From: Aulostomus chinensis
Lineage: Eukaryota; Chordata; Actinopteri; Syngnathiformes; Aulostomidae
DNA: 64,000 nt
Direction: 5' to 3'
Assembly (NCBI GenBank): GCA_037954235.1
Contig: JBBMOA010000004.1
Span: 4,725,001-4,789,000 of the forward strand
Both the position numbers and the translations under genes were made by a program. A model generated the notes under the pieces. That model saw only the letters and a list, made by a program, of their open reading frames with translations. It was not told the DNA's origin and did no database searches. Of the stretch, positions 13,600 to 24,821 are shown piece after piece; positions within the stretch are counted from its first letter, which is position 1, and every line of letters starts with the position of its first letter.

Positions 13600-14650
13600 T
13601 TCTCAAATGTAAATAAAATTGACCTGATCTCATTAGCTTTACACTTGTATTATGGCTATTTTAATTAATACATTCCTTGTAGCTATTTACCATAAATGCG
13701 TCTTGACTTCAGGTAATTTTGTTAATATCGTCACGATCTACAAATCCCAATTTTTAATCCTAAATTCAGGGACAACTCAGAAACCTGTGTTTAGTCCATT
13801 AGGTTGCTTGCTAGTGATGAACAAAGATGGAGCCTTCGGACTCTTCCCAAGAACACACAATGCCTAAAATAATAATGTTGATTTAGAGAAATTCCCCATT
13901 ATCTTGTTTTATGCAATTGTAGCGAATAATGAACTCGTAAAATCAGACACAAATAGCTCATTTTTACTCTAATTACCAAAATCGATTGTAGTACTGCTCA
14001 CGCTATTAGCAATAGTTTCTGATCGCAATATTTGCCTTGCAGCTTTTTTCCACTCGTTTGTCCAAGCGGCTTCTTTTTTGTTAAGAATTGCATGAAATTA
14101 CCGTCTCAATTTCCCACTTTTTTTTTTTTCCTATTTTGACTCTTAGTTAGGCTACATTCCAAGGCATCACTTTTTTTTTCCCCCCATTTTGCTGCTTGTT
14201 AGCAATAAACTCAGATGGTGCCTTCAGGCTCTCCTTGTGAGTTTGAAAAGCCAAAAATAACAACGTTTATCAACACAAATGTGTCTATTTCCAGTCATTA
14301 TGCTCAGCTAAGCTAAGCTAACCTAATTGACACCCAACTTCACGAGCAGTTGTATCAAACTGATAATCATCATCAAACGATATTGGCCTTGCAGCTGTTT
14401 TTTTTTTAATTTTTTTAACAAGTTTAAACATCTGCTGTTTTTCTTAAAAACTGCAAGATTAACCACGACAAATTCACATTTGTGATGTTCAATTACAAGT
14501 CTAAAGCTGGCACGACACCCCCCCCCTTTTTTTCTTGATTAGTTGCTTATTAATTATCCACAGGAATGGTGCCCTCTGCCAAAAATTAACAACACAAATT
14601 TGTCCCAATGTGGCCAAAATGTTGTATTTCCATAATATTTGACTTTTCCA
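13600..14650 (+). repeat. Degenerate tandem array, period about 350-390 bp
   Basis: Anchor phrases recur in order: AGATGGAGCCTTCGG (13825), AGATGGTGCCTTCAGG (14213) and GGAATGGTGCCCTCTG (14564); TTGCCTTGCAGC (14031) and TTGGCCTTGCAGC (14382). Spacings are 388, 351 and 351 bp. The units carry many indels and T-runs and have no open frame. Confidence 0.6.
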
Positions 14651-14822
14651 TGGGAGGTGTCACAGATGATTGACAGCTGGTAAACTATGTGCCGTGTGTC
14701 GTGTGGTACTTCAGTTTACCTTAACCCTCTTGTATGTGAAACGTACACCCTTGTTTGCATTTGTGTGCCTTCATGTGTGAGTTATCTGTGCCCTTTGTGA
14801 AATGTGGAGTATCTGTATGTTC

Positions 14823-14823
<1 letters not shown>

Positions 14824-14861
<38 letters not shown>

Positions 14862-14876
14862 TGTGTGTGTGTGTGT
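14824..14876 (+). repeat. (GT)n microsatellite with one TA interruption
   Basis: 53 bp with a single GTAT break near 14855. Confidence 0.97.
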
Positions 14877-16827
14877 CTGTTATGGGAGCCTTTAGGGAAC
14901 AATGGCGGCTTATTATTGGGAATCCCTTTCTCAGAACTGGCTGTCCTAGTTGTAACATAATCACTTTGACAACCACAGCCATCACCATGGATACAGAGCT
15001 GCAGGTAAACAAGGGGGAGGAGGAGGAGGAGCTGGAGGAGTGAGGTTGAGTCCAGGACAAGCAGGTAGTGGAAATGAAAACGAGGAAAAGGGGATATTTT
15101 TTGTCGACTTTTGTTGTCAGATTGGTCGGGAGCCAAAGAGGAACCCGAGATCTAATCAGAGTAATTACTGGGAAAAATACACTCAGAAAGATGAACAACA
15201 AATTACATCTCACAAAACCAGTTAAATCGCTCCTGTCCCACTTAATGTTTGGGTTGGAAGATGTCTCAAGTTATCTCTGGCTGTCTCTGTAACCAGCGTC
15301 AGCAAGAAAAACAAAAACAATTGACTGCATTGATATGTCCACCTCAGGGTAAGAACATGCTCATATTTCTTAAAAATCACAATAATTTGAAAGTACACTT
15401 TAACCTCTCTGAAATGGTCATGAATCAGAGTAAAGTGTGTGAATGAGGAGAGCTGTGAGCGAAGACGGAGCGAGGCGGGGAGAAGTGTTCGTCGTCCTTT
15501 CTGCTCCTGCTACTGCAGCGAGGTCGCGCTGTTCCTCTGCTGATCCGTGAAAGGTGGCTGTTGTTTGATGAGAAGCTGACGTAGTCATGCAATATTGCTG
15601 AGTCACATCTTGAGATTTCCCGCTCGGGTGAACATAGTCACCTTGAACAAGTCACGACCTCTGGGGAGGAGGTTAAAAACAGAGCTGGCGATACTATTTC
15701 CTTCTTCAAATGAAAGTGAAGAACCAACAGGATGATGTGTTAAGATCTTGTGACTGTCTGATGACTCACAGATATCCAGTGTATCAAGGACTGATACAGC
15801 TCATACCAGTGGTGAAGCTTTGACCATCTGGAAACACCGGCCTTTGCTAACTGGGTCACACACCCTTGCACACACTCAGCTACCACACTCTGTTTTCTAT
15901 AATTTTCAGACATCCTGTCTCCATCTGTCTTCTCCGTTCTCATCATTTTGCATGCATACTTGTCTTGAGCTGTGGTTCCCACACTTTTTTAAGTCCCATA
16001 ACCCCTAAAACATTCAACTTCCTGCAGTTTACTCCCTCTTGTACCTCCACAGATGGCGCTAGCTCAAAAAGTGGCTAGGTTAACACCGCTAACATCCTGG
16101 AAGTCCTAGAGCAAAAGTCTGTCCTCGGCTGAGGTTCTGCACCCATTGACGTGTTCTGCTGCTCTCGTGGCTGAAGAGGGAGATCTTTTTTCCAAAAATG
16201 AATCTACTAAAGGGTCTGTTTGCCAACCCAGGAGCAACCAGACGTGGGCCTTCCAGGACATTGTAGCCGCCCACAGCCTTTCGCTCCCTCAAATATGCTA
16301 GTAGATGGTGTGTTTAGGTTTGCAGAGTGACATGGGTCAGTGTGAGAGCCAATCAGACGAAAGGAAGCAGCAGGTCCTTGTAGAGAAAAACGTCAGGTTT
16401 ATGTTTGTTGATTTTCTTGACGTAACCCCCAAAGTATTCGAGCACTCGAGGGCCAAAGTAGGACCCCCACTTTTCCTCCCGGTGATCTGTTTGCCACCCA
16501 TCATTCCATTGGAGAATCAGAGTGATGCCAACAAATTAAGTGGAAATTTCAAGGTCCTGTTTTTTCATTCTTGCTGCATCGTGTCTTTTTTTTTTTTTTT
16601 TTTGCACGTCCAAACACCAGGCAGCACCATGGGAGGAAGACCCCATAGCCGAACAGCATCCTCTGAAAATGTTGGTTGTGATTATATAAAGCTCAGATGT
16701 GTCATGGATTACCAGCATAAACTGAAGATAATCTACCCAAGTATGTTTGCGTCATCCACCGGAGCTAAGAATCGTTAGCTTATAATGAAGTCGTCGGCCT
16801 TTGCTTGTCAACTGGCAGCGAGAAGAA

Positions 16828-16866
16828 GGGGGGGGGGGGGGGGACGAGTGTGACCCCCCCCCCCCC
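16828..16866. repeat. G16 - 10 nt - C13 hairpin
   Basis: Sixteen G (16828-16843), spacer ACGAGTGTGA, then thirteen C (16854-16866). It can form a 13-bp all-GC stem, and each strand can also form a G-quadruplex or i-motif. Confidence 0.95.
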
Positions 16867-19829
16867 AAGAAGGATTACTTGGTAATTGCAGAGAAGAAAA
16901 GGGGAGAACAAAGCAAAACAGCCGTGCATGAGGTAATTGTCAGTGTGACCGCAGCAGCCAAAACTGCAGATACCATAACTTCGATGTTATTTACATGTTT
17001 TTATGAGTAAGGGGTTGTTGGTGCTGGCAAGGGTTTGAGAAGCCAAATTTCAACAAATGTAGGATGATAGGCCAACTGGCCCGCAGGCTACCCTAGGTTC
17101 TTTTACACATTTGGAACAAGAATCTGCAACTTCACCACTAGGTATGACTTGATCCCACACACAAGTCCTCTAAAATGGTTTATAGGATAACAATGTGATT
17201 TTAGGATTCTGCACAGACAGACACCAGCAATCCACAGACCCTAGTTCTAAGAATTTAGTCCAATTCTAAGGATGTGACTATTCAAATATGGAACCAAAGC
17301 AAAACACGCATTCATTTGCATTATTTTTTTTTTTTGATTGGTGAAGTCAGTCATCAAAACTGTTTGTTTGTTATAGATGCCATCAGAAACTCTCAATATA
17401 ATTTCTAGGAAGTTCTTAGAAAGCAAAGCAACACCCATAATTCTCTCCCCTCTGTTCTGACAGGTTCCCAGGGTCCTCCCAAGCTGTATATTCTCAGGCC
17501 CAGCGAATGGTGAAAGTGCAGCCTGTAGCTACCTACTGTATGCGGTTGGGGTGGCGAGCCAGGAGGAGGGGGGGGGGGTCAAATGAAGCAGTAGTTCCGT
17601 GCACAGTGGTAGTTTTCTCCCCCTTTCAGCGTCTCCCATACATTCTTTGTAGCATGAGGGTAGCGAAGCTGAGCCTGAAGTGGTTGTTACATACCTGCGG
17701 TGAACACGCGCCCTTTAATCATTGTCATTGAGGAGGCTCGCCAGTTTTCGTGACAGTCCTGAATGGGAGCCTGAATGCCTCTCCAGTCTCACAGTTTATG
17801 ATCTGAGCTTTGCTTGTGTAAACTGTCTGACGACGATATTTATTTCGTCAAAATAAGTAGATTTTTTTCCAGTGCTGTGATGGAACCATGTGCTAATCTT
17901 GTCTTGTTCATTTTTGGGTCCAGATATCAATAAAATGAAAATTACCTTGAAATTATTGGAAAGTAACTACCTTGTTGCGAAAGCTTTCAAGTTCTTTCTA
18001 CCTTCATTTCTGTAAAGAAGCGCCTGCACATCCTTTGTGAATCAAAAGCACCACACAAGTGAAAATGTAGATCATCTTGTACACTTCAGTGCTACAATGT
18101 GTCTTTAGCCTCCTTTACTCAGAGATTCAATAACGGCGCTGTATACAAAATGGCTTCCACCATCATTGCTTGGCTACACGGAACCAACCAAACCTGGAGG
18201 AATGCAGCTCAAGGTTGTGATTTTACCGCGAACATAAATTCAAACAGCACCAGTTCTGGATGTTCCGTTGAAACAGACACCAGTTCTGTGCTTTTACTAC
18301 TTCTGCTGACGATGTTCTGAGGAGTTCTGCTACTATGTTAGAAAAAATGTATCCCTTAGCAGCAATGGCTATCACAGGCTAATCACAGAGTAACTTCATT
18401 AACACATCTTGATAGGTAGCGCGCAAGCACAGAACGGTGGTGTGCACTGTGCTTGTGTGCAGGCAGAGCTCTATCTTCTCTGCTCTCGGCTGAATGTTCC
18501 CACCATTTTAAGGCTGTATAAAAGTTCCTTTTTCCTCCAAAAACCCACAGAGGAAGTGTTACCCTTCTCCAGACGTTTTTTTCCAAGTCTTATTCTCATG
18601 TCTCACATCTCTCACGGTTCTATTTTCATCCACACTGCTGTTCTTCCTAACATGTCTGCACTTGCCACGTCTTTTTGCCTCCTACCGCTCGATACAGAAG
18701 TTCAAGCCCTTGTCGGTGTACGTGATTGAAATAAAAGGGTCTTCTGAAGTGACTGAGTATAATCCTGATTGCATCTCTGGTCTTTGGAATGTTTTAGACT
18801 CTTTCTGCTCATTGTTTCGGTTTGTGTCTGATCTACTTGTCCATTATTCTGCAGTACATTCTTCAATCATCTAGTGATGAACAGCAGATGACAAAGTTGG
18901 CCACTTGCTGTGGAATTTAGCAGCTAAAGAACCAGATATTTCCTTTGAGAGTTATGGGAGAACAGAGCTTAAAGACTATTAATGTCATTAAACGCTGTTA
19001 TTATGTTTGTGATGGATGTATGAAGAGAAAATGTTTATACTGTCTGACCCATTTTGTAGGCTAGCACTGAAGTTAGCATCGCCAAGGATATCCTTCCTTT
19101 TTTACACTGGATTTTGGATTATTGCTGGCTGTCTTGCATAAAAACTGCTATATTATAATGCTCTGATCAGCAAGATAATCTTCACCAGTGAATTTATGAT
19201 TTTGAAAGGGATAACGAACCACTAAACTAAACTAGCTTCCTTGTTTGGGAACGCACGCATTTCAAAAACACATAAAAAGCTGCGCTTCGTCCAACAACGC
19301 AAACTCATCTCCAGGTTTAAGCGCTCATTCCTGCACCACTGGATTTAATCGTCCTCCAGAGGGCCCCGTCAACTCCTGAGGAGAATATCAAGCTCTTTAG
19401 CAGCTACATGCTAACAGCTAGCAGCCAGTTAGCTTCTGTCTTTCTGTGGTGTTTGTCAGGAAGCAAACAGCAGGTTCGTCCCAACACTGCATGTGCAGCT
19501 GTCACAGTACGCATTTGATTTTTAGTAATATTGATTGCAGCTGTAGAACGGGATGTTGAAGTGCTAGATCACATTTCTCTGGTTCCTTGACTTACCAGAC
19601 CCACTTGTGCGCCATGGTCTGGGCTTCAAACGCAGTGAAGAGACTGAAGCGATGACACCAGAGAACCACAAAGGAACAAGAACTTCGACGGATTAATTTT
19701 TGATATCCACATGGGTCATGTTTGCCTGGAGTTCAAGGGAACACTAGAGGGCCAAGATCCTGAAATCAAGCCTGACTGACGGGGAGTCCTGCTGCGCTCT
19801 CAACCATGAGAACATTCACCCAGTCATTC

Positions 19830-19935
19830 TTTTCACCTGTTTATTGTGAGGTCACAGGGGGCTGGAGCCTATCCCGCCATGCATTGTGCCAAAAGGAAAT
19901 ACAGCGGTCCGGTCGCCATCCATCACAGGGTACAT
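19830..19935 (-). mobile_element. Fragment of the SINE/L2-type 3' end
   Basis: Contains GGGGGCTGGAGCCTATCCC and then a degraded GGTCGCCATCCATCACAGGG, the reverse complement of the tail region shared by the four full copies. The head and (GGAT)n are lost. Confidence 0.6.
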
Positions 19936-20095
19936 TCTTCCTTTTACTGCACCTGACCTGGATGAGTTTGGCTTGTGGGAACGAAACCTGAGATTTCAGA
20001 AGTGGAACACTCACAGAAAGGTCGCAGGAATTAAATCTTGAACCAAAACATTGCTGTGGACATGTGAGCGATTTTTTTTGTGTTTTACTCTTGCT

Positions 20096-20590
20096 CAGAG
20101 GTGGCACAAGTGCACACATTCATGACGCAAGTACAAGTACAGCTACTCTTGTAAAAACAAAATAGAAATACCCATTCAACCCCTTTCCTCAAGTAAAAAT
20201 TTAAAAAGTTAAAGGTATTTAAATGAACTCAGAAATAAAAAAGTTCAAAAGGTTTTTTTTAACCTTTAGACACGATGTCTCCCCGATTGCTTGTCCCATA
20301 ACTCGTCCATGCTCGTCTTTTTGACGAGCAAAGTCAATTTTGTCAAGTTTACCTGCATTACAACCACCGACTGTACATCAGAGCAAATTATCCCCTTAAA
20401 CAAAACTTGTCTTTTACTCTTACTACATATTTTACACTGTTTTATAGCCAGCGAAGAGTAAAAAGTACAAATATTTGTGTTCAAATTCAGGGAGTGCAAG
20501 TTATAAAAGTTAGGAAATAAAGTAAAGTACAGATAACTGAAGATATCTACTTCAGTGCAGTAGTTGTATGTGCTCATCCTTCACTTTTTA
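20096..20590. mobile_element. Partial hAT-like / 'tacttgtac' interspersed repeat
   Basis: Starts CAGAGGTGGCACAAGTG, a common teleost hAT-type terminus, followed by AAGTACAAGTACAG. It ends in CTACTTCAGTGCAGTAGTTG, which resembles interiors of the same repeat class. I found no matching CCACCTCTG right end or 8-bp duplication, so it is probably truncated or strongly decayed. Confidence 0.45.
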
Positions 20591-21006
20591 CATCCATATA
20601 GACCTCTACAGGAAAATTTTAAAAAATTAGGTTTCTTGAGTTCATCAGCTGAAGTTTTATTTGTATGAAGGCGTAGTATTAATACATAGCATACACTCGC
20701 AATTGTGATTTCTGCTGCACAAAGACACGAAAAACTGTTACGTGTGAGTGTGAAATGTGGTTGATGAAAACCTTCAACAGGTTAAATCTTGAAATAATTC
20801 AGGTTGGGTTTTTTTTTCCGAACCCATGATCAAAGTTATATAAACACTCATACAAACACAACAAGAATTGTTGTTGGATAATTCTTTCCTGAGACGGCGT
20901 CGCATTACATCAGCAAGAAGCTGCTAACAGCCACGGGGCAAAATGAACACTGGGTCAATGATCCCATTACAAGATTGCAGCGATTAACATCTCCATCTCT
21001 CTCCCC

Positions 21007-21009
<3 letters not shown>

Positions 21010-21048
<39 letters not shown>
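21010..21048 (+). repeat. (CA)19 microsatellite
   Basis: 39 bp, perfect. Confidence 0.98.
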
Positions 21049-21050
<2 letters not shown>

Positions 21051-21260
21051 TTCTCTACCTCTTCACTCTCACCTTCCTGTGTGTCACACTCTGCTAATTA
21101 AACGTGATGTGACCAGTTGTTCTGACTTGGGAATAGAATGCTGTCACCTGACTTCACCTGCTGACATCAGCTGTTGTTGTTGATGTTTGGTAGCTTAGCA
21201 ACAGCAGCTGAGTGCATTGGACCAACTGGGCTTTGGACCCTCCTTCAGTTTAATCCACTG

Positions 21261-21261
<1 letters not shown>

Positions 21262-21299
<38 letters not shown>

Positions 21300-21309
21300 C
21301 ACGTGTGTG
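21262..21309 (+). repeat. (GT)n(GC)n compound microsatellite
   Basis: GT run, then GCGCGCGCAC and GTGTGTGT; purine-pyrimidine alternation throughout makes it Z-DNA prone. Confidence 0.97.
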
Positions 21310-21615
21310 TCCTCATGTAACTGTACATCTGATGCTTGCCTCCTTGTGCGTCCCCTGATCCACACTCTACCCTTATGTTTACAGCGTAGACACACAGTGT
21401 CCTGTGGAGCCAGAACAATGAGTTCCTTCATGGTGTGCGGCAGCGGCAGCGGAGGTGGAGGCGGCGGCGGCGGCAGGTTCCCACCAGCCAGGCGGCCAGG
21501 TACTCCTCTCTGGCAGTGCCGTAGCTTTTAATGAACACTGAGCCAGACCAGTGGAAAATCCCTGCGGAGGCTCTGCTCTGGGTAACGGAGAGCTGGAAGC
21601 CTCCAGAGTGACCTA

Positions 21616-21639
21616 CCCCCCCCCCCCCCCCCCCCCCCC
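21616..21639 (+). repeat. C24 homopolymer
   Basis: Perfect C run. Confidence 0.97.
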
Positions 21640-22391
21640 AGGGTTTCAAAACAAAAACATATACACACTCCTACACATGTTGAAGTCAAAGGACACACAC
21701 ACTTTCAAAGTAATCAAACCAGAGTCCAGAGAGTTGATGCTGCGGCTGTTGGCCTCCCAGCCAGGATACGGTGGAGCTCTGAGCGCTACCCACTCGTTTC
21801 AGTGCCGTCAAAGCATCGTTCCTCATTTTCAGTTTTGTCGTCTGAAACAAGAGACTGAGGGGACGAGGAGCTTTGCTTGCACTGGCCGACTCTCATAATC
21901 CTGACTGATTATGAAAAAAAAAAGACTGAACAACTACGTTCATCAGATTTATTATAGAGACTGAAAAAAAACTGGAGAAACTTTTCATCTCAACTGAGCA
22001 AATGCACCAAACTCTCATGATGACGCTTAATGAGAAGGAGAGTTTGCAAAGCCAACAAACATGGAGGCGAGAGAGCAGCTGCTTTAGCACGCGGTGAAAA
22101 AAAAGTAAGAAAAAAAGAATAGAAGTGTTGGAGGGGGAGACTTTTAGGGTGGGGTGGTGGGGGGCAGTGTTTAATTTGTAAATCATAAGGTGCCAGAACG
22201 CAAAGTACATATGACAGCTCAGGGATGAGAGAGGAAAACATGCAGAGGACAACATACAAATGCCCACTTGCCATGCTTGGGGACTTACAAGCCTCAATTT
22301 CAAATAATACCCATGGTGTAAATGTTATGACGTTAATTTACAATTATTTTAGGCTCCTCTGCGCAGCACAGGTGAATGCCCACATCCCCAC

Positions 22392-23895
22392 TAGGGATGT
22401 GAATCTCAGCACTGAGGACGATTCGATACACATCTCGATGCACTGCCAGCGATACGATACTTTTAACGATTATAATTTTCTGCCGATACGATGCGATACG
22501 ATTTACCCTCTTCACAATGCGATACGATGCAATAATCATTTAGTTCAAGTCAATGCGATACGATATGATGCAATTTGTTGCGATATGATGCGATTCAACA
22601 TGATGCAAATAAACAAAGAAAAAAAAGAAATTAAATGAAGTACCCTCTGGCTCAGGCCCTAAAAAAAAAAATGGAATTCAGTTTGGTACGACAAAAAGGA
22701 TTTGGCTTTATTCCTTATGGGCACTTGGCAGTAAATTCAACAAAAGTGCTGTTTGTCTTTTTTACTATGCACCACTTCATGCAAATTCTTTTTGCCATCT
22801 TAAAACAGCAACAACTTTCCTCACACTTTCACATCGGCTATGCAATCACAATAGCAGTGGTTCTCGAACTTTTAAATTTCAAGGACCATCATAATTCTGA
22901 GTCCACAAATAGAACCAAATGAACCCATGAGTGTCCTTTGGGTTCCGTTTTGTACAGTTACACGGATTAGACAGACCTGCAACTGTTAAGGAATCTGAGT
23001 CAATAAAATCCTAAAGGATTCCAATCCCAAAACCACATCACACAAGTGCTCTGTCCTAGTCGGGTCATATTACAGTACACATTATTGAACAACTAATGCA
23101 CGGCCTCACATGGTGCAAATAAACCATTCAATGGCCATGACACCGTCTGCCAAACTGCTAGAGTTGACTTTCTAACTGGCCACTGAGAATCAGTGATTTG
23201 AGTGAGTTCTGCAACAATAAAAGAGAAAAACAATTAAACAATAATTACTGCTGTAAAAAGTATAGTACACAGCAACAACAAAACACTCAATGAGTAACCT
23301 AAAGTGACTTTTTCAACAGTGCAATCAATGTTTCTCCGGTGTCCGGCGAGGAACTAGACGGGGAAGCGGGGAGGTGGCGGTAGACTTGTCGGTGATGTGG
23401 TGTACTCTTCTTAAGTGGGTCTGCATGTTTGTCGTGCTGCCGTTGTACGGCTTCCTAACGCGGCATTCTTTGCGAATGACGGACGTTTTGTCGAGCTTTC
23501 CGTCTTTCTTTGCGAATCCGTAGTGTTTCCAAACATATGATTTAAACGTTGCGGGTGCATTAAATATAGAAGCTTCCTCGCTGCTGTTCGCGCTAACGTC
23601 CATGCTGTTTTACTAGTAGTGTATTGTTTGTGCCTCACGGCTTCCGTCCGTATTCAATACAATACGCAAAATAATGATGGTGCATTCATAGCTCCTGGGG
23701 AACAGCAGATGGGGTGAAGTTTAACATGAAGAAAACGGCGCTTGCATCGGATTTTACCGATACCCACCAACGCATCGAGATGAATCTAGATTTCACCCAT
23801 CAATTGCATCATACCCAGTGAATGAGCCGATGCACTCGCATCGCGCACATGCACATCGATGCATCGATTAATATCGATTATTTTCCACACCTTTA
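22392..23895 (-). mobile_element. hAT-type element nested in copy A, BED-finger remnant
   Basis: 1,504 bp bounded by ATCCCCAC at 22384-22391 and 23896-23903, an exact 8-bp target duplication. Copy B at 28030-28046 shows the unoccupied site with a single ATCCCCAC (minus strand). Imperfect inverted ends are TAGGGATGTGA and TAAAGGTGTGG. Both sub-terminal zones (22425-22615 and 23740-23880) are packed with GATACGATGCG/ATCGATGCATCGAT-type motifs, as expected of transposase binding sites. Only a BED-finger frame remains; the transposase core is absent. Confidence 0.88.
23325..23603 (-). pseudogene. Decayed BED zinc-finger N-terminus of hAT transposase
   Basis: 92-codon frame inside the nested element. 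Residues FKSYVWKHYGFAKKDGKL (about 19-36) and TTNMQTHLRRVHH (about 57-69) match the BED-finger pattern of hAT/ZBED proteins: an aromatic W-FGF lead, Cys pair, then His-x4-His. The first Cys of the pair is Arg here (VIRKEC where VICKEC is expected), so zinc binding is probably lost. A full hAT transposase is several hundred residues; the DDE/RNase H-like core and dimerisation region are missing. It is domesticated at most as DNA. Confidence 0.75.
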
Positions 23896-24821
23896 ATCCC
23901 CACAGGTGGGACTTACAGTTTACAGTCAGCAACTCATTTCTCAACAGGTCCAACTTGTGAAACAAAACAAAAAAAAGAGAGCTCACAATAAATCACACGA
24001 ATCTTCCATTATTATTAGATTATTAAAGATTGGCACGGCGGCCTATTAATAGACAGTATGCTCACAGACAGTATGCGCTCTCCTCTCCTGAATCCTGCTG
24101 TAAGCGCTGATGTCGCGGTTCCCGCCTCTTGCCCCCGGCTGTTGTAGCGGGCTAGCCGATGCCAGGGTACTTGTTGCTCCGGCTGTTGGTGGCCCACTGC
24201 TAGCGCTGGAGCTGGCTCCTGCTCCGACTGGCGGTGAACATGACCAGCTGCCGCCACGGTGCCAGTCTCCTGCCCCGGCTTGGCTAGCGGTGGGAGAAGC
24301 TTGCTAGCTGTAGGAGAACCTGGCTAGCTGTGGCGGCGCTAGCCTCCTGCTGCAGCCGATTTTGATCGTCAACATGACCGCTGCAGCTGCCCTCGTCGCC
24401 GCTTGTGGAGGCTTTTCTGACTCATTTTGAAGCCTCATGCTACTCTTCCTTCTTTTTGAAAAAAAAACAGCAAATTTAACCGTCTTTTTGACATGTGGGC
24501 GTTGAAATAGTCACTGTTTTCCTCTCTGCTTGCTCCTCAGATGCGGCGAATTTCAAAAGTTGTCTTGTTTGTTTTTCTTTTCTGCGTCAGGGGCGTGGTT
24601 TGTTAGCATCAGTGCATCAACAGATCTCAGATCAAATAACGTTAAATCTTAATAAACAACATTAAATTCTTAGGATTTATTCTGTAAATTAATATATGCA
24701 CATTATTGTTTTATTTTAAGCATTTTTAAAAACGTTTTTATATATGTTTTTGCTTTGTTTTGTTTTGTTTTGCTTTTAATAAGAGAGGTACCGGCAGGAT
24801 CCGGCTCAAATTAACCCCTTG

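Larger units (their letters stand above)
14877..20095. other. Intergenic, no gene recognised
   Basis: Contains the G16/C13 hairpin and one SINE-tail fragment. The longest frame (16305-16778) crosses a T18 tract and resembles no family known to me. Confidence 0.55.
20591..22164. other. Intergenic with GC-rich Gly-codon patch
   Basis: Microsatellites, then a (GGC/GGA)-rich patch at 21440-21475 that reads as a Gly run in one frame after a plausible TTTACAG acceptor (21387). No neighbouring exon was found, so no gene is called. Confidence 0.5.
22165..24821 (-). mobile_element. Non-autonomous hAT-like element, copy A (interrupted)
   Basis: The same family as 27068-28249 but in inverse orientation. 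Ends are CAGTGTTTAATTTG (left) and CAAGGGGTTAATTTG (right, reverse complement), sharing the core TTAATTTG. Without the nested insertion at 22392-23903 it is about 1.15 kb. Flanking octamers GTGGGGGG and TTGGGTGG agree at 6 of 8 positions, as for a decayed 8-bp target duplication. The interior has alternating GCTAGC-rich and Gln-codon-rich blocks with frameshifts and no transposase. Confidence 0.75.

Noticed and set aside
16305..16778. 157-codon plus-strand frame
   Set aside because: Crosses a T18 tract (Phe run), with no recognisable domain and no promoter or splice evidence.
21387..21499. Possible exon encoding MSSFMVCGSGSG and a Gly run
   Set aside because: It has a TTTACAG acceptor and a CAG|GTACTC donor but no partner exon, and the Gly run stems from a GGC repeat. 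Coincidence is likely.
22333..22638. Frames over the GATACGAT motif arrays
   Set aside because: Periodic DNA words give low-complexity peptides (RYDTI/IASYR repeats); these are cis-binding arrays, not coding.
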